64,000 nucleotides of DNA from Chitinophaga sp. CF118. Lineage in GTDB: Bacteria; Bacteroidota; Bacteroidia; Chitinophagales; Chitinophagaceae. How positions within the stretch are numbered: position 1 is the first letter of the stretch; each line of letters begins with the position of its first letter. The notes below the pieces were generated by a model. The model was not told where the DNA came from, did not search any database, and saw only the letters and a list, made by a program, of their open reading frames with translations. Below, in pieces: positions 19,017-28,623 of the stretch. Made by a program: the position numbers and the translations under genes. The stretch covers positions 62,001 to 126,000 of the forward strand of contig NZ_FOMK01000002.1 in assembly GCF_900112615.1 (NCBI RefSeq), in the 5' to 3' direction.

Positions 19017-22000
19017 ATGCAAAAAAAGGAGTTATGGATGCTGCTACTGGCCATTGCAGGATTCTTTGTGACTGCGAACGGTCAATCCCTACCGGGAGAC
19101 TCTATCGTATTTGGCCCAATGTATAGCCCGGTCTATAATGACTCTGTAAGAGTATGGATACTCACCAAAGACAATACCGGCTCCGGAGATGTGCTTTCAT
19201 TGGAAGTATTGGGCTCTCTTGGGTCTGTGCTTTTAACCGGAACAGAATATCAATCTGATGATCGGCTGGGATATCACTTACGGTCGTACGTATATTCCAA
19301 TCTTCACACCGGTGAAACGTATACAGCAATCATTCGAAAAAATGGGATTCCTACTGTACGTAAGGCGATTATTAAGAATGCCGTTAATGAAGTGGTTGAT
19401 TTTGAGTTTCTGGCAGGCGGATGCGGACGTATTTATGATACTACCCGTTGTATAGACCGGCCTGAATCGCAAACGCACGTGAACGGAGATCCAGCTATTT
19501 ATAATAAAATGGCAGGTGAAGGCAGTGATATGATGATCTGGTTAGGTGATGCTACCTATCTGCTGGGCTTACAGCATGCTAATGGTCAATGTCCTAACGG
19601 GGTAGATGACTGGGCGAATAAAGATATGGCCTTTGCGCGTTACATGTTTTACCGGAAGTTTCATGATTCACTGACCCGTGCCATGCCACAGCTGGCGATT
19701 ACGGATAATCACGATCTGGGACCCAATGAATATGATAAAACAATGCCTACTCTGGCAGAGACGAAGGATATTTTTATGGACTGGTGGCCGAATCCTCATT
19801 ATAACAGCACCACTGAAGGACAGGGCTTATTCTCTTCTTATAAATACAAGGATGTGGAATATTTCCTGCTGGATAACCGGAGTTATCGTGATGGTATACA
19901 GCAGCACCTGGGCCCCGAGCAACTGGCATGGTTAAAGCAAAGCCTGCTGCATTCTACAGCTACGTTTAAGGTTCTCATTTCAGGAACACCGGCTTTTGCC
20001 AAACACTGGGGAGGCAGGAACTTCTCTGTCACAGCACAGGGAGATGAACTAGTAAAATATATCAAAGATAATAAGATTGACGGAGTACTTTGTTTCAGTG
20101 CGGATATTCATGAGCAGGAATTATACGGTCGTTATGGTGATGTAAATTATCCTCTCTATGATATCCTTTCCGGCAATCTGAATTCGGATGTAGGTACTGG
20201 CCAATATACGATTGATTATACCAGCGAGAGTATATTGAGAGGAATTAAACAAACTTATTTAAGAGTTAGTGTATATGGACAGGAAGGTAACAGGCGGATG
20301 AAGATAGCCTATGTAGGATTAAATGGCCAACCTTATTTTGAATCAGTGATCCATGCAGATATGCTGAGAAGTGTGGACGACAGTACTATCAATTTATCAT
20401 TGAGTTTTGATGGATCTGTAACAGATTCTTCTGTATATGGGCATGTATTTCAATCCTCCGGAATTACCTATGAACCAGATAGAAAGAATAAATTGCAATC
20501 TGCTATTCGTTTTAGCCCGGGATCTGAAGTACGGGTATTCGATTCCAAGAAACTGGAACTAACGGATCGCGCTTTTACGTTCACCTGCTGGGTAAATCCA
20601 TCACAGCTACCTGATACCAGCGCTGCTATTTATTCCAATGCTAGTATTACACTCGGCATTGATAAGGATGGTTATCCGCAGTATATTGATCATGTTGCCA
20701 ATAAAACGTATACAGGTACAAGTAAGATCTTTATTAATAAGTGGACACATCTTGCATGGAAATTTGACAATGTAAAACACCAGTTGTTTATATATTATAA
20801 TGGCATACAGATCCAACGCTGGACGAATGTAATGCCACCCGCACCTAATAATGCGGTTCCTATATTATTAGGTAATAATTATCAGAACAAACATTTTATC
20901 GGTTCCATTGATGAAGTAAAGTTATACGGTAAACTTATTTCGGATATACGTATACAAGAGGTTGCCGAATATACTACTCATCGTGGTGATGTACTGCAAT
21001 TATCGTCTGCTTCAAGGATGTTTGTTCCCTCTACCCTTGTTAATGCTGCACTCAGCAAAGATTTCACTATTGAATTCTGGGGGAAGTTAAATGCAGATCC
21101 GGGAACTAATTTCAAGATCCTTGCCAGCAACGCCCGTGTGAATAATAATACCACCGGACTTTCTTTTGAGTTTCCTGATAATAATAAGCTGAACGTAGTT
21201 GCCGGTACGAATGGCAGTAGCTGGAATTCTATTTCAGATAAAGGAGACGTATGGAACATCGGGGAATGGAACCACGTAGCAGTTACTGCTATACAGAATG
21301 GGAGCCTTATCTATTATGTGAACGGAGAGAAAGTAGGAGAAACAGCTTTTGCCTCTTATGTACCAAATACCACAGGATTAGGACTTGGTTATAGTCCTGC
21401 GTATGTTAGTAATGTAGCAGCAGAGATGGATGAGTTAAGAATCTGGAAAGTGGCCCTGCCACAGGACAGTATCAGAAAACATATGCATTATCCGGTAGCA
21501 GTTCCTGCAAACGGACTCGAATTATATTATGACTTTGGTACACATACAGATACCAGTATCCTCAGTACTGGTACACAGCCCAGTGAAATCAAGCTGAATG
21601 GAGGAACGCTGATAGCAGCAACTTCGCCAGTAACTGATGTGGCACCTCTATACCAGGATACAGTAAGGGGTAACTGGAGCCGTGGGAATAAGATGAATGC
21701 TGGTCTTAGTTTCCCTGATAAAATTACTTCTTATACTAACAATATTATAGTTGGTAAAGATGTTGACAATTCTTTTGGCGTTAAAGGTGACATATATTAT
21801 CTGAAAGGTGGCTGGGAGATTGATCCATTAAACATTTCTTTTGCCAACATAAAAATCAATCTGGCACAGGCTTTACCAAAGGCAGATTCTATAGTAAAGA
21901 AAGCTGGATTGTATTATCTGCTGAGTACGGATTCGCTGGTAATTATCAGTCAGGGGGTATCTGATGGAACGAACATTACCTTTGCGAATGTATTTCTTGA

Positions 22001-25000
22001 GAAAGGCATTTATCGTCTTGGCTGGAAAGCTGATACAGCCGGTGTGATAGGCGCCACTTTTCAGGTAAGTGCGGGTAGTGACGATGCGGAACAGGATATT
22101 ACTGCCGGTACAATGTATCTCACCAGTTCAGATCTTGAATTTACGAAAGACGGTGCCAGTGATCAGTTACTGGCTGTAAGATTTGCCGGTGTAACTATTC
22201 CACAGGGGGCGGTAATCAACAGTGCTTATCTGCAATTTACTGTAGATGAAGTAAATACTACCGGTGATGTGAATGTGCTGCTTGGTGTGGAGAATGTAGA
22301 TAATCCGCTTACCATGAGCACATTTGATTACGATATTTATCACCGTATCATGTATTATGGTGATACTGTGATCTGGAAGCCAGCTGCTTTTACAACTGTT
22401 GGCGAAGCAGGTGTTAATCAACGTACACCTGATATTTCCGGACTTTTGCAAACCATTGTAGACCGACCAAACTGGACACCCGGCAATGCAGTATTATTTA
22501 GTATGATAGATCCGGCTGCCGCCAGGATTCCCGGATATACTGCGAATACCGCAAAACGGGTAGCACAGGCATACGAGAATAATCCTTCAAATGCTGCTCG
22601 CCTGGTAGTGAATTATATCATCCCCCACAAATATTATAATGGAAAGTTTCCTGTTCCTGCAAAGACTTCATGGAAATATCATGATAAAGGTATTGATCTC
22701 AAAGACAGCAGTTGGACAGCTATCAATTACAATGACAGTGCCTGGGCCTTTGGTGATGGCATCTTTGGCTATGGAGACGGGAACGAATCCACTACCCTCA
22801 ACTACGGCACTGACGCTGCACACAAGCGTACTACCTATTACCTGCGTCACATTTTCAAAGTAGATGATCGCACACAATACGACTCTCTCCTGTTTGATGT
22901 TCTGAGAGATGATGGAGCCATTGTATATGTAAATGGCACGGAAGCATTCCGTATGAATATGCCTTCAGGAAGCATTGGTTATAATACCTATGCTTCTTCT
23001 ACTGTGAATGATGGGGATGAAACGAAATATTTCAGAACAAAAACGGCTAATTTATTAAAGAATGGGATCAATGTAATTGCGGTTGAACTGCATCAATCTT
23101 CTGCCAGCAGTTCGGATCTGAGTTTTGATATGTCTGTTGGTTATGAGCTGCCTCCATTAGGACCGGCTGTTTATCCATTAGCCAAAGGATCTGCATGGAA
23201 TTATCTGGATACGGGTGTTAGTCTGGATGCCGAGGCATGGAAAGATACAACCTATAATGATACTTCCTGGCCAGAGGGCAAAGGTCCGTTGGGGTATGGA
23301 GATCCGATGACGACAACTATTTCTTATGGTCCGGATAATGCCAATAAAATCATTACTGATTATTTCCGCAGGGCTATTATTATAGATACTTCATCGATCG
23401 CTGATTTTGTGGAAATTGGTTTAAGAAGGGATGATGGAGCAGTTGTATACATTAATGGTAATGAGGTGATCCGTGATAATATGCCAGCGGGTACGATTGA
23501 TTATAAAACGATTTCGGTTAACACAATAGATGGAGCGGCAGAAACTACCTATTATACTTTCAGGCTGCCTAAATCCGTTTTTATTTCCGGGAAGAACCAG
23601 ATAGCAGTGGAAGTACATAACCGCAATGGTCAAAGTTCAGATCTGGGTTTCGACCTTTATATGAAAGATGGGCCTACCCTGAATCCGCCAGCAGATTGCA
23701 ATGGAAGGCATATCTCCTGTTTTACGTCTATTGTACCAACAGCACCTACAGATAAACTGGTCATTGCAGATGAACATCGTTTCCAGATGATCTTTAAACA
23801 AGGTCAGAATTATACTATAGGTGGTGCAGTACCTGGCAACGCTGATTACACGGCATACCTTCCTATTAATGGCAGCAGTACCCGCGGGCATCTTTCAGTG
23901 AACCATGAAAATACACCGGGGGGTGTTTCCATGCTGGATCTGCATTATAATGATTCGTTGCGCCTGTGGATGGTGGACACTTCTCAACCTGTGGATCTTT
24001 ACAATAATAACCTGATAACAACAACCCGTAATTGTTCCGGAGGTATCACCCCCTGGGGCACAGTCATCACTTGTGAAGAATCGCTGAATAGCGGTGATGT
24101 AAATGGAGATGGTTATGAAGATGTAGGCTGGGCAGTAGAAATTGACCCTGTAACATCAAAAGTAATAGACCATGATGGTGATGGCAAACAGGATAAACTC
24201 TGGGCACTGGGACGAGTGAATCATGAAAATGTAGTAGTATCATCTGACCGAAAAACAGTGTACTATGGGGAAGATGGCGGTACCCATTGTATGTATAAAT
24301 TTGTAGCTGACGTTCCCGGCAATCTTAGCGCGGGTACTGTTTATGTGTTAAGTCTTGATCAGGCACTGGTGAATGATGAGCCTACTGTCAGTACCGCTAA
24401 ATGGATACAGGTACCGAATACGACGCAGCATGACCGTAATAGTATGAGCGCGATTGCCGCTTCTCTGGGCGGTACGAATTTCAATGGTATTGAAGATTGT
24501 GATATCAGTCCGATAGATCATAAAATATATATTGCGTCCAAGGGTAAGGGTCGTGTGTATCGTTTTGATGATAAGGGAGATGTGGCTACAAACTTTGAAA
24601 CATTTGTAGGTGGAATGTCTTATAACATTTACACGAAACAGGGAGTGTATACCGAAGCATGGGGTGGCGGTAATGATAACCTGGCATTTGATGATAAGGG
24701 GAACATGTGGGTATGTCAGGATGGTGATAACAATTACATCTGGGTGGTTCGTCCGGATCACTCACAGAGTGCACCGAAAGTGGAACTTTTCGGATCTTCG
24801 CCTGCCGGCGGAGAGCCTACCGGTTTGACCTTCTCTCCTGATTATCGTTTCGGCTTTATTTCTATACAACATCCGAACGGCTCTAATGCAGCACAGGCAG
24901 ATGCGACTACTAATAATGTGAAATTTGATAATTCAGCAACGATCGTATTTGCACTTCATGAGAACCTTGGCAACCAGCCTCCGGTAGCGGGATTCAAAGC

Positions 25001-25763
25001 GGATACAACGGTGGTAGTTGCCGGGGGGACTGTGGTGTTTACAGATACCAGCCATTATTATCCGACTACCCGTAAATGGCTCTTTGAAGGAGGTTCACCA
25101 GCGACATCCGCGAGTGCCACTGAAACAGTCATTTATGATAGTATCGGGTTCTATACCACCACTTTGCAGGTAGCAAATACTGCGGGTGCTGATACGGCTG
25201 TTTATCCTAAATATATAGAGGTGATTGCTCCCCCACCGGTGGTAGATTTTACAGCGTCTACTATGGAGGTGTTTAAGGGCAATGAGATTACTTTTACAGA
25301 TCTTAGTACGAATAAGCCTGCTAGTCGTAACTGGACATTTACTGGTGGTACTCCTGCCGTTGCGGTTGACTCCATGCCGGTTGTGACATATAATACGCCT
25401 GGTATCTATGATGTAACGCTTCAGGCGGGTAACCGTGCCGGGTTTAATACAGCTACGAAGAGCCGTTATATTCTTGTAAAGGATAGTGTTGAGATTCCGA
25501 ATAAAAACGTATGGATCTTCCCGAATCCTACTGATGGTCGTATTACGATAGAGTTTAAATTACCTGCCGGGGAGAATGTATCCCTGGAATTGTTTAATAT
25601 GGCGGGAAGCAAACTGGTACAGATAGGTAGTTTAAAAACAACTGGTAGTTTGCAAAAGCTGCATTTTAATGTTGCACCTTATGTAAAAAACAGTCAGGTA
25701 CTTGTGATTGTAATTCGTACGGCACATACGAAGACACGTCGTTTGTTATTCTATTCGAAGTAA
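19017..25763 (+). CDS. Giant secreted PhoD-like/PhoX-like double phosphatase with T9SS sorting domain
   Basis: 2248 residues. Signal peptide (ends TANGQ). About 35-450: PhoD-like metallophosphatase, with GCGRIYD, WLGDATYLLG, ITDNHDLGPNEYDKT and FSADIHEQELYG. About 457-635 and 660-825: two LamG-like modules. About 1015-1200: DNRLRE-like beta module. About 1205-1380 and 1385-1550: two related jelly-roll modules, each with a DDGA(I/V)VY(V/I)NG core. About 1558-1985: PhoX/DUF839 domain, with CSGGITPWGTVITCEES and RVNHENVVVS...YYGEDGGTH. About 1990-2160: two PKD domains. From about 2165: type A T9SS sorting domain beginning IFPNPTDGRI. PhoD and PhoX both hydrolyse phosphoesters and use iron and calcium. 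Having both in one exported chain is unusual. Third gene of the peroxidase operon. Confidence 0.85.
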   Translation: MQKKELWMLLLAIAGFFVTANGQSLPGDSIVFGPMYSPVYNDSVRVWILTKDNTGSGDVLSLEVLGSLGSVLLTGTEYQSDDRLGYHLRSYVYSNLHTGETYTAIIRKNGIPTVRKAIIKNAVNEVVDFEFLAGGCGRIYDTTRCIDRPESQTHVNGDPAIYNKMAGEGSDMMIWLGDATYLLGLQHANGQCPNGVDDWANKDMAFARYMFYRKFHDSLTRAMPQLAITDNHDLGPNEYDKTMPTLAETKDIFMDWWPNPHYNSTTEGQGLFSSYKYKDVEYFLLDNRSYRDGIQQHLGPEQLAWLKQSLLHSTATFKVLISGTPAFAKHWGGRNFSVTAQGDELVKYIKDNKIDGVLCFSADIHEQELYGRYGDVNYPLYDILSGNLNSDVGTGQYTIDYTSESILRGIKQTYLRVSVYGQEGNRRMKIAYVGLNGQPYFESVIHADMLRSVDDSTINLSLSFDGSVTDSSVYGHVFQSSGITYEPDRKNKLQSAIRFSPGSEVRVFDSKKLELTDRAFTFTCWVNPSQLPDTSAAIYSNASITLGIDKDGYPQYIDHVANKTYTGTSKIFINKWTHLAWKFDNVKHQLFIYYNGIQIQRWTNVMPPAPNNAVPILLGNNYQNKHFIGSIDEVKLYGKLISDIRIQEVAEYTTHRGDVLQLSSASRMFVPSTLVNAALSKDFTIEFWGKLNADPGTNFKILASNARVNNNTTGLSFEFPDNNKLNVVAGTNGSSWNSISDKGDVWNIGEWNHVAVTAIQNGSLIYYVNGEKVGETAFASYVPNTTGLGLGYSPAYVSNVAAEMDELRIWKVALPQDSIRKHMHYPVAVPANGLELYYDFGTHTDTSILSTGTQPSEIKLNGGTLIAATSPVTDVAPLYQDTVRGNWSRGNKMNAGLSFPDKITSYTNNIIVGKDVDNSFGVKGDIYYLKGGWEIDPLNISFANIKINLAQALPKADSIVKKAGLYYLLSTDSLVIISQGVSDGTNITFANVFLEKGIYRLGWKADTAGVIGATFQVSAGSDDAEQDITAGTMYLTSSDLEFTKDGASDQLLAVRFAGVTIPQGAVINSAYLQFTVDEVNTTGDVNVLLGVENVDNPLTMSTFDYDIYHRIMYYGDTVIWKPAAFTTVGEAGVNQRTPDISGLLQTIVDRPNWTPGNAVLFSMIDPAAARIPGYTANTAKRVAQAYENNPSNAARLVVNYIIPHKYYNGKFPVPAKTSWKYHDKGIDLKDSSWTAINYNDSAWAFGDGIFGYGDGNESTTLNYGTDAAHKRTTYYLRHIFKVDDRTQYDSLLFDVLRDDGAIVYVNGTEAFRMNMPSGSIGYNTYASSTVNDGDETKYFRTKTANLLKNGINVIAVELHQSSASSSDLSFDMSVGYELPPLGPAVYPLAKGSAWNYLDTGVSLDAEAWKDTTYNDTSWPEGKGPLGYGDPMTTTISYGPDNANKIITDYFRRAIIIDTSSIADFVEIGLRRDDGAVVYINGNEVIRDNMPAGTIDYKTISVNTIDGAAETTYYTFRLPKSVFISGKNQIAVEVHNRNGQSSDLGFDLYMKDGPTLNPPADCNGRHISCFTSIVPTAPTDKLVIADEHRFQMIFKQGQNYTIGGAVPGNADYTAYLPINGSSTRGHLSVNHENTPGGVSMLDLHYNDSLRLWMVDTSQPVDLYNNNLITTTRNCSGGITPWGTVITCEESLNSGDVNGDGYEDVGWAVEIDPVTSKVIDHDGDGKQDKLWALGRVNHENVVVSSDRKTVYYGEDGGTHCMYKFVADVPGNLSAGTVYVLSLDQALVNDEPTVSTAKWIQVPNTTQHDRNSMSAIAASLGGTNFNGIEDCDISPIDHKIYIASKGKGRVYRFDDKGDVATNFETFVGGMSYNIYTKQGVYTEAWGGGNDNLAFDDKGNMWVCQDGDNNYIWVVRPDHSQSAPKVELFGSSPAGGEPTGLTFSPDYRFGFISIQHPNGSNAAQADATTNNVKFDNSATIVFALHENLGNQPPVAGFKADTTVVVAGGTVVFTDTSHYYPTTRKWLFEGGSPATSASATETVIYDSIGFYTTTLQVANTAGADTAVYPKYIEVIAPPPVVDFTASTMEVFKGNEITFTDLSTNKPASRNWTFTGGTPAVAVDSMPVVTYNTPGIYDVTLQAGNRAGFNTATKSRYILVKDSVEIPNKNVWIFPNPTDGRITIEFKLPAGENVSLELFNMAGSKLVQIGSLKTTGSLQKLHFNVAPYVKNSQVLVIVIRTAHTKTRRLLFYSK

Positions 25764-25781
25764 TGTAACAGGAATTACAAG

Positions 25782-25840
25782 CAGGAAACTTCTAACGGAG
25801 TTATAATTCAGTTATGAGTTTCCTGTTTGTATTTTCGTTT
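25782..25840 (+). terminator. Hairpin after the giant phosphatase gene
   Basis: CAGGAAACT (25782-25790) and AGTTTCCTG (25817-25825) form a 9-bp stem with a 26-nt loop, followed by a T-rich stretch. The ATG at 25814 lies inside this structure, a reason to start the LRR gene at 25856. Confidence 0.5.
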
Positions 25841-25855
25841 TTAAAGTATCATTTT

Positions 25856-26749
25856 ATGAAGTTAGTAGCACTGTGTATGATGTTTTCTATTAGTTGCTTT
25901 GCACAGCATGCGAATCCTGTTAAGGAAGTTGTTTATTATAATATTGCGGAAGCGATTGTTGCAGATGGTAGGCAGTTAAATTTACGCGACCGGCAGTTGT
26001 TTAATGTAAATGACAGCATTACGCTTTTGAAGCACCTCCGGTTTTTGAACCTGATGCGGAATAACTTTGAAACATTTGATGCGAATATATTTTCGCTAAG
26101 AGAACTGGAAGTGTTAAATGTACAGGAAAATAAACTACGGGATATTCCATCAGGAATTAAGTATTTAAATCGATTAGTGAGGTTGGATTTAGCTAATAAT
26201 AACATTTCAAAATTGTCTGCGGAGACCGGGAAACTCCAGAAATTGCTTTCACTGAATGCCGCATTGAATAACCTGATATTAGTAGATGATGCGATTGGAG
26301 ACTGTCGTAAACTGGAAGTGCTGGAACTGGAGAATAATCAATTGAGTCATTTACCTGGTACAATAAAAAGATTACATCATCTCAGGGTTTTTAATCTTGG
26401 ATACAATCAGTTTAATGAATTTGATCCTATGTGGGCGGAGCTTTCTAACTTAGAAGAATTAAATCTCAGTTATAATTATATAAGACAGATTCCGGAATCA
26501 TTGGGGAATATGCAGCACCTGCATACATTGATCATTAACAATAATAAATTAGTTACTATCCCCCATTCTCTTACACAGTTAACTAAATTACAGTTGCTGG
26601 TGATATCAGGAAATAGTATTACTACTTTACCGGCGGATATTAATAAATTACAACGATTGAAAACACTGATAGCATTGGATAATCAATTTAGTGCTGAGGA
26701 AAAGGAACGGGTTAGAAAAGCATTACCACAGTGTAAGGTGTATTTTTGA
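25856..26749 (+). CDS. Secreted leucine-rich repeat protein
   Basis: 297 residues from the ATG at 25856, which begins a clean signal peptide (MKLVALCMMFSISCFAQ). The body is about nine leucine-rich repeats of 23 residues (LRFLNLMRNNF, LEVLNVQENKL, LVRLDLANNNI, LEVLELENNQL, LEELNLSYNYI, LHTLIINNNKL, LQLLVISGNSI). The repeats form a curved solenoid used for protein binding. No enzymatic domain, membrane anchor or sorting domain is visible. It follows the phosphatase operon at 92 bp after a likely terminator, so a shared role is not shown. Confidence 0.88.
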   Translation: MKLVALCMMFSISCFAQHANPVKEVVYYNIAEAIVADGRQLNLRDRQLFNVNDSITLLKHLRFLNLMRNNFETFDANIFSLRELEVLNVQENKLRDIPSGIKYLNRLVRLDLANNNISKLSAETGKLQKLLSLNAALNNLILVDDAIGDCRKLEVLELENNQLSHLPGTIKRLHHLRVFNLGYNQFNEFDPMWAELSNLEELNLSYNYIRQIPESLGNMQHLHTLIINNNKLVTIPHSLTQLTKLQLLVISGNSITTLPADINKLQRLKTLIALDNQFSAEEKERVRKALPQCKVYF

Positions 26750-26751
26750 AA

Positions 26752-26868
26752 TTATATTGCTTTGTTAGGGACAAAACGTTTAATGTGGGCTACTTTACCA
26801 CTATCCTGCACTTTCCAAAGATCGAATTTAGATTGCAAATCCAACCAGAATTGGGTATCTACATAAAC
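26752..26868 (-). pseudogene. C-terminal remnant of a HigA-type antitoxin gene
   Basis: The minus strand encodes, in one open frame without a start codon, VYVDTQFWLDLQSKFDLWKV followed by QDSGKVAHIKRFVPNKAI and a stop. The FWLDLQxKFDLW block is the signature of the C-terminal part of HigA-family antitoxins (FWLNLQxxYDL). The helix-turn-helix part that should precede it is absent; upstream sequence runs into a hairpin and the end of the START-domain gene. No HigB toxin is adjacent. This is a decayed fragment of a toxin-antitoxin locus. Confidence 0.5.
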
Positions 26869-26901
26869 CCTGTAGTCCTGAATTGATTCAGAACTACAGG
26901 G
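26868..26901. terminator. 34-nt hairpin between convergent genes
   Basis: CCCTGTAGTCCTGAAT and ATTCAGAACTACAGGG pair with one mismatch (16-bp stem, 2-nt loop). It lies between the LRR gene (plus) and the START-domain gene (minus) at the broken end of the HigA remnant. It may end transcription in both directions, though neither side has a long T run. Confidence 0.5.
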
Positions 26902-26928
26902 TATAAGATATTCAGCAATTAATTGGAA

Positions 26929-27570
26929 TTACTCTTTTATATAGGCAAGCGTTGCATTCTTATATTCGGCTTTCTTCAATTGTTCTTTCAGCTTTTTGAA
27001 AGTTTCATGCGGGCCTTTTGCTACGAACAAGTTTACCAGCCAGGCGGGTAACGAACCTCCCGGATCAGTTTCCAGTGTGTATTCGATTTTTACGCCGTTC
27101 TTCTGAGGTGTGAGTACCCATCTGCCATAAGAACTCTTTACCCTGACGATATCCTTTTTTTCTGCCACATAGTTATCTACAACCGGACCGTCTATTGTAA
27201 CAACCTTACTGTGAGGATCCTGTGTAACTTTCAGGTGGGCTACAAAGTCCCGGTTACTGATGGGCCAGGGTAAACTTACTTCGGAGTAGTAATACAACTC
27301 GGCAGCACTCACTTTTTTGAGTAAGGAACTGGATTTGGTACTGTATACCCAGTCGACTGCGGTATTGACGTCCATTATGACAGTCACCAACTGTGATAAA
27401 GTGACTGGAAGGGCGCAATGCACCCTGATGGCTTTCAGGTTGGAAGTCTCTACTGACTTCGTGTAAATTTCAATTCCATCCTTGTTTTGTTTCAGTTTCC
27501 AGTTATTTTGCCCTTTGCAAAAAAGGCATAATAACATGGCCATGCTAAAGATCATTATATGCTTATTCAT
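26929..27570 (-). CDS. START-domain lipid-binding protein, secreted
   Basis: 213 residues from the ATG at 27570, which opens a signal peptide (MNKHIMIFSMAMLLCLFCKGQ); an upstream in-frame ATG (27612) would add charged residues before it. WKLKQNKDGIEIYTKSVETSNLKAIRVHC and SLPWPISNRDFVAHLKV are typical of START/StAR-related domains, which enclose a lipid or other hydrophobic ligand. The exported location is common for bacterial members in Bacteroidota. The ligand is unknown. It is a single gene with a hairpin downstream. Confidence 0.82.
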   Translation of the reverse strand: MNKHIMIFSMAMLLCLFCKGQNNWKLKQNKDGIEIYTKSVETSNLKAIRVHCALPVTLSQLVTVIMDVNTAVDWVYSTKSSSLLKKVSAAELYYYSEVSLPWPISNRDFVAHLKVTQDPHSKVVTIDGPVVDNYVAEKKDIVRVKSSYGRWVLTPQKNGVKIEYTLETDPGGSLPAWLVNLFVAKGPHETFKKLKEQLKKAEYKNATLAYIKE

Positions 27571-27742
27571 GTCTATCGGTCTCTTATCCGAATGCAATTT
27601 ACGGATAATCACCTTTAAATCATGATTTCAGACACTTCTTATATAACACTTCATCCGCCATTTTGTCCGTTTCGGTCATTTTAGGCCCTATCCGGCTCAC
27701 AAATGAGTTTCAGGCAACAGTTCCGAAAGTAATCCGTCTAAG

Positions 27743-28426
27743 CTAGCCGTTAACAGTAACGCTCTTTGTTCGTGCCTTTTCAAGATCCTTTGTTTCGTAC
27801 AATGCTTCCGGAATTTCAGCAAGTGTGGAATAATGCACTTTATCTCCAAGACCATAGAATTCCTGAAAGCTCATGATGAGGGGCCGCCATTTATCGGGAT
27901 CTACCCGGTTAGGATTTCCATCCATTAAAATGGACTCTTCAAGATGCACACGCTGCATGCGTAATTCAAAAGTTATAATCTTTCCGCTGAGAGCCGGATC
28001 ACCTTGTGCCAATCCGTGTGTACCTTCCAGAACAGCTTCAAGTTGTACGGGACATTCCAGTACTCTAGGAGGCAGAACCGTCTCAGAAGCCACCGGAGTA
28101 AGACCAGCCAGGTCGAATTTCTCCCGTTCGTACCTGTAACCCCTTTGAAATTTTAGCGGGGGAACAGGATCGACACCGGTGGTTTTGGCCAGCAGGTTTA
28201 CTGCCTCTACCTGGTTAACTGATGGGAGATTCAATACACATTCACCCGTACGCAGGATATTCTGTGCTGTTTTTCCGGATGTTCCAAGGCCAATCATACA
28301 GCGCCAGCCCAGCCAGAAAATGGACGACATTGGAGCCAGGTTATATGAGCCATCTTCATTTAAAGTACTAATCAGTACTACAGGTGTTCCAAAGTATAAA
28401 ATAGCAGGTGTTGAATTGAGATGCAT
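27743..28426 (-). CDS. Flavin reductase-like (FMN-binding split barrel) protein
   Basis: 227 residues. The N-terminal TPVVLISTLNEDGSYNLAPMSSIFWLGWRCMIGLG and GKTAQNILRTGECVLNLP are typical of the flavin reductase-like domain, which binds FMN and reduces free flavin with NAD(P)H or uses bound flavin directly. No membrane or signal segment. It stands alone upstream of the START-domain gene with 172 bp between them. The natural substrate is not apparent. Confidence 0.85.
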   Translation of the reverse strand: MHLNSTPAILYFGTPVVLISTLNEDGSYNLAPMSSIFWLGWRCMIGLGTSGKTAQNILRTGECVLNLPSVNQVEAVNLLAKTTGVDPVPPLKFQRGYRYEREKFDLAGLTPVASETVLPPRVLECPVQLEAVLEGTHGLAQGDPALSGKIITFELRMQRVHLEESILMDGNPNRVDPDKWRPLIMSFQEFYGLGDKVHYSTLAEIPEALYETKDLEKARTKSVTVNG

Positions 28427-28623
28427 TGATTATAGAATTTAAATACATCTCAAAATTATATTCGTTCTAAAGCAGGGACAACCCGATTCTTGCGGAGGTT
28501 ATTCCCATTCTAAACTTCTCATATAAGGTATTGGATTAAAACCAGAGAAAATTAGTAAATTAGCGAGAATAACTTCTTATTAAAAAGAATTAGTTTCTTA
28601 ACTCTAGTTACAAGTACTTTTAT

